Source: Oscillospiraceae bacterium
Lineage (GTDB): Bacteria > Bacillota > Clostridia > Oscillospirales > Ruminococcaceae
NCBI GenBank assembly: GCA_900768705.1
Contig: CAAGEB010000091.1
Location: 1-6,272, forward strand
Direction: 5' to 3'
Length of the DNA stretch: 6,272 nt
Both the position numbers and the translations under genes were made by a program. The notes beneath the pieces are model-generated. The model saw only the letters and a list, made by a program, of their open reading frames with translations, made no database searches and had not been told where the DNA came from. Positions 5,762 through 6,272 of the stretch are shown here, piece by piece; positions within the stretch are counted from its first letter, which is position 1, and each line of letters starts with the position of its first letter.

Positions 5762-6272
5762 TTAAAGGAAAAGCGACAATTCAGATTATAGACGAAAAGT
5801 CCGGCGAAACTGTGCGTGAAATCCATGAAGAAAACATGATAACAAACGCAGTAGACACGATACTGAACCCGCCAGACTACATTGAAACAGGAATGGACGC
5901 GGAAAATGACCGAAGCTACAATCCGCTGCGGGATTTTCTCGGAAATCTTGCCGACACAGCCTTCCGTGGGGTAATTGTCTGCCGTGACAAGATACCCGAG
6001 GACGGTAACAATATGATGCTCCCGTGGACGAACGAGGAAGTAGGTCACGCCGGAATATCCAACACCAATACGGATACCACAATCGGCACATACAACTCCA
6101 ACGAAAGCGGCCGCATTGAGAATGGCAAGGGCTACCGCCATGTGTGGGACTTCGCTTCGGATAAGGCGAACGGCGAAATCGGGTGTATCTGCCTTACCAC
6201 CAAGGACGGCGGTACTTGCGGTATGCACGATACCTACTGGGAGCTGTCTATGGGCGGTATTGATCTCAACAG
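5758..6272 (+). CDS. Probable baseplate / receptor-binding tail protein, N-terminal part (runs off window)
   Basis: The gene starts at ATG 5758 with GAGGAGG at 5744-5750 and a 7-nt spacer, overlapping the previous stop as ATGA. 171 codons are present and the frame stays open to the window end. Residues 1-36 (IKGKATIQIIDEKSGETVRE, then ENMITNAVDTIL) recall a group of tail-tip proteins in gut Firmicutes phages that begin with a short beta strand pair and an NM(I/V)TNA motif; this is memory of a pattern, not a search. Further on are a possible nucleotide-neutral turn region at PEDGNNMMLPW (80-90), GTYNSNESGRI (110-120) and GYRHVWDF (125-132). There is no signal peptide, membrane segment or catalytic motif. 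Its place directly after the hub suggests a baseplate or fibre component. An enzyme domain further downstream cannot be excluded. Confidence 0.6.
   Translation, partial: MIKGKATIQIIDEKSGETVREIHEENMITNAVDTILNPPDYIETGMDAENDRSYNPLRDFLGNLADTAFRGVIVCRDKIPEDGNNMMLPWTNEEVGHAGISNTNTDTTIGTYNSNESGRIENGKGYRHVWDFASDKANGEIGCICLTTKDGGTCGMHDTYWELSMGGIDLN

Noticed and set aside
5740..6228. Minus-strand reading frame (162 codons) opposite the last gene
   Set aside because: The + strand frame has a good ribosome binding site, a coupled start and family-like sequence. The minus product looks like a shadow.
5758..6272. Diversity-generating retroelement target in the tail-tip gene
   Set aside because: No reverse transcriptase, template repeat or adenine-biased variable region can be seen within the window. 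The C-terminal part where one would lie is outside it.

Overview
The window is part of the tail-morphogenesis module of a long-tailed (siphovirus-type) phage or prophage, most likely from a gut Firmicute of the Clostridia. That host guess rests on strong AGGAGG-type ribosome binding sites, GC near 50%, and a gene style I recognise from such prophages; it is inference, since no host gene is visible. All genes read on the + strand.

Layout: (1) The C-terminal 54 codons of an upstream structural gene (1-165), by position probably the major tail (tube) protein. (2) A lambda G / G-T type tail assembly chaperone locus. The 127-residue short product (169-552) is extended by a programmed -1 frameshift at an A AAA AAC heptamer (528-534). 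A perfect 9-bp hairpin, 11 bp with a G-U and an A-U pair at its base, starts 5 nt downstream. The long product is 190 residues, ending at 740. (3) An AT-rich insert (about 741-1494) with the layout of a moron: its own consensus promoter (TTGAAA, 17 nt, TATAAT with extended -10), a RimJ/RimL-type GNAT acetyltransferase (836-1396) and one or two terminator-like hairpins. The acetyltransferase and its ribosome binding site are bracketed by imperfect 28-bp inverted repeats (797-824 and 1400-1427). (4) The tape measure gene (1524-3989), with a long hydrophobic region of 11-residue-periodic repeats. (5) A 590-residue tail-tip hub / tail-associated protein (3989-5761), with no separate distal tail (Dit) gene before it. 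(6) The first 171 codons of a probable baseplate or receptor-binding protein (5758 to window end).

How the genes work together: the chaperone short and long forms coat the tape measure protein and recruit tube subunits. The tape measure sets tail length. The hub and following protein form the tip that contacts the host. The acetyltransferase is not needed for this assembly; it looks like cargo with independent transcription, plausibly expressed in the lysogen. The points most worth a second look are the frameshift element, the inverted repeats bracketing the acetyltransferase, and an intrinsic terminator sitting inside what should be a continuous late operon. I saw no CRISPR array, tRNA, rRNA, transposase, integrase or reverse transcriptase. 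No intergenic stretch exceeds 300 bases.
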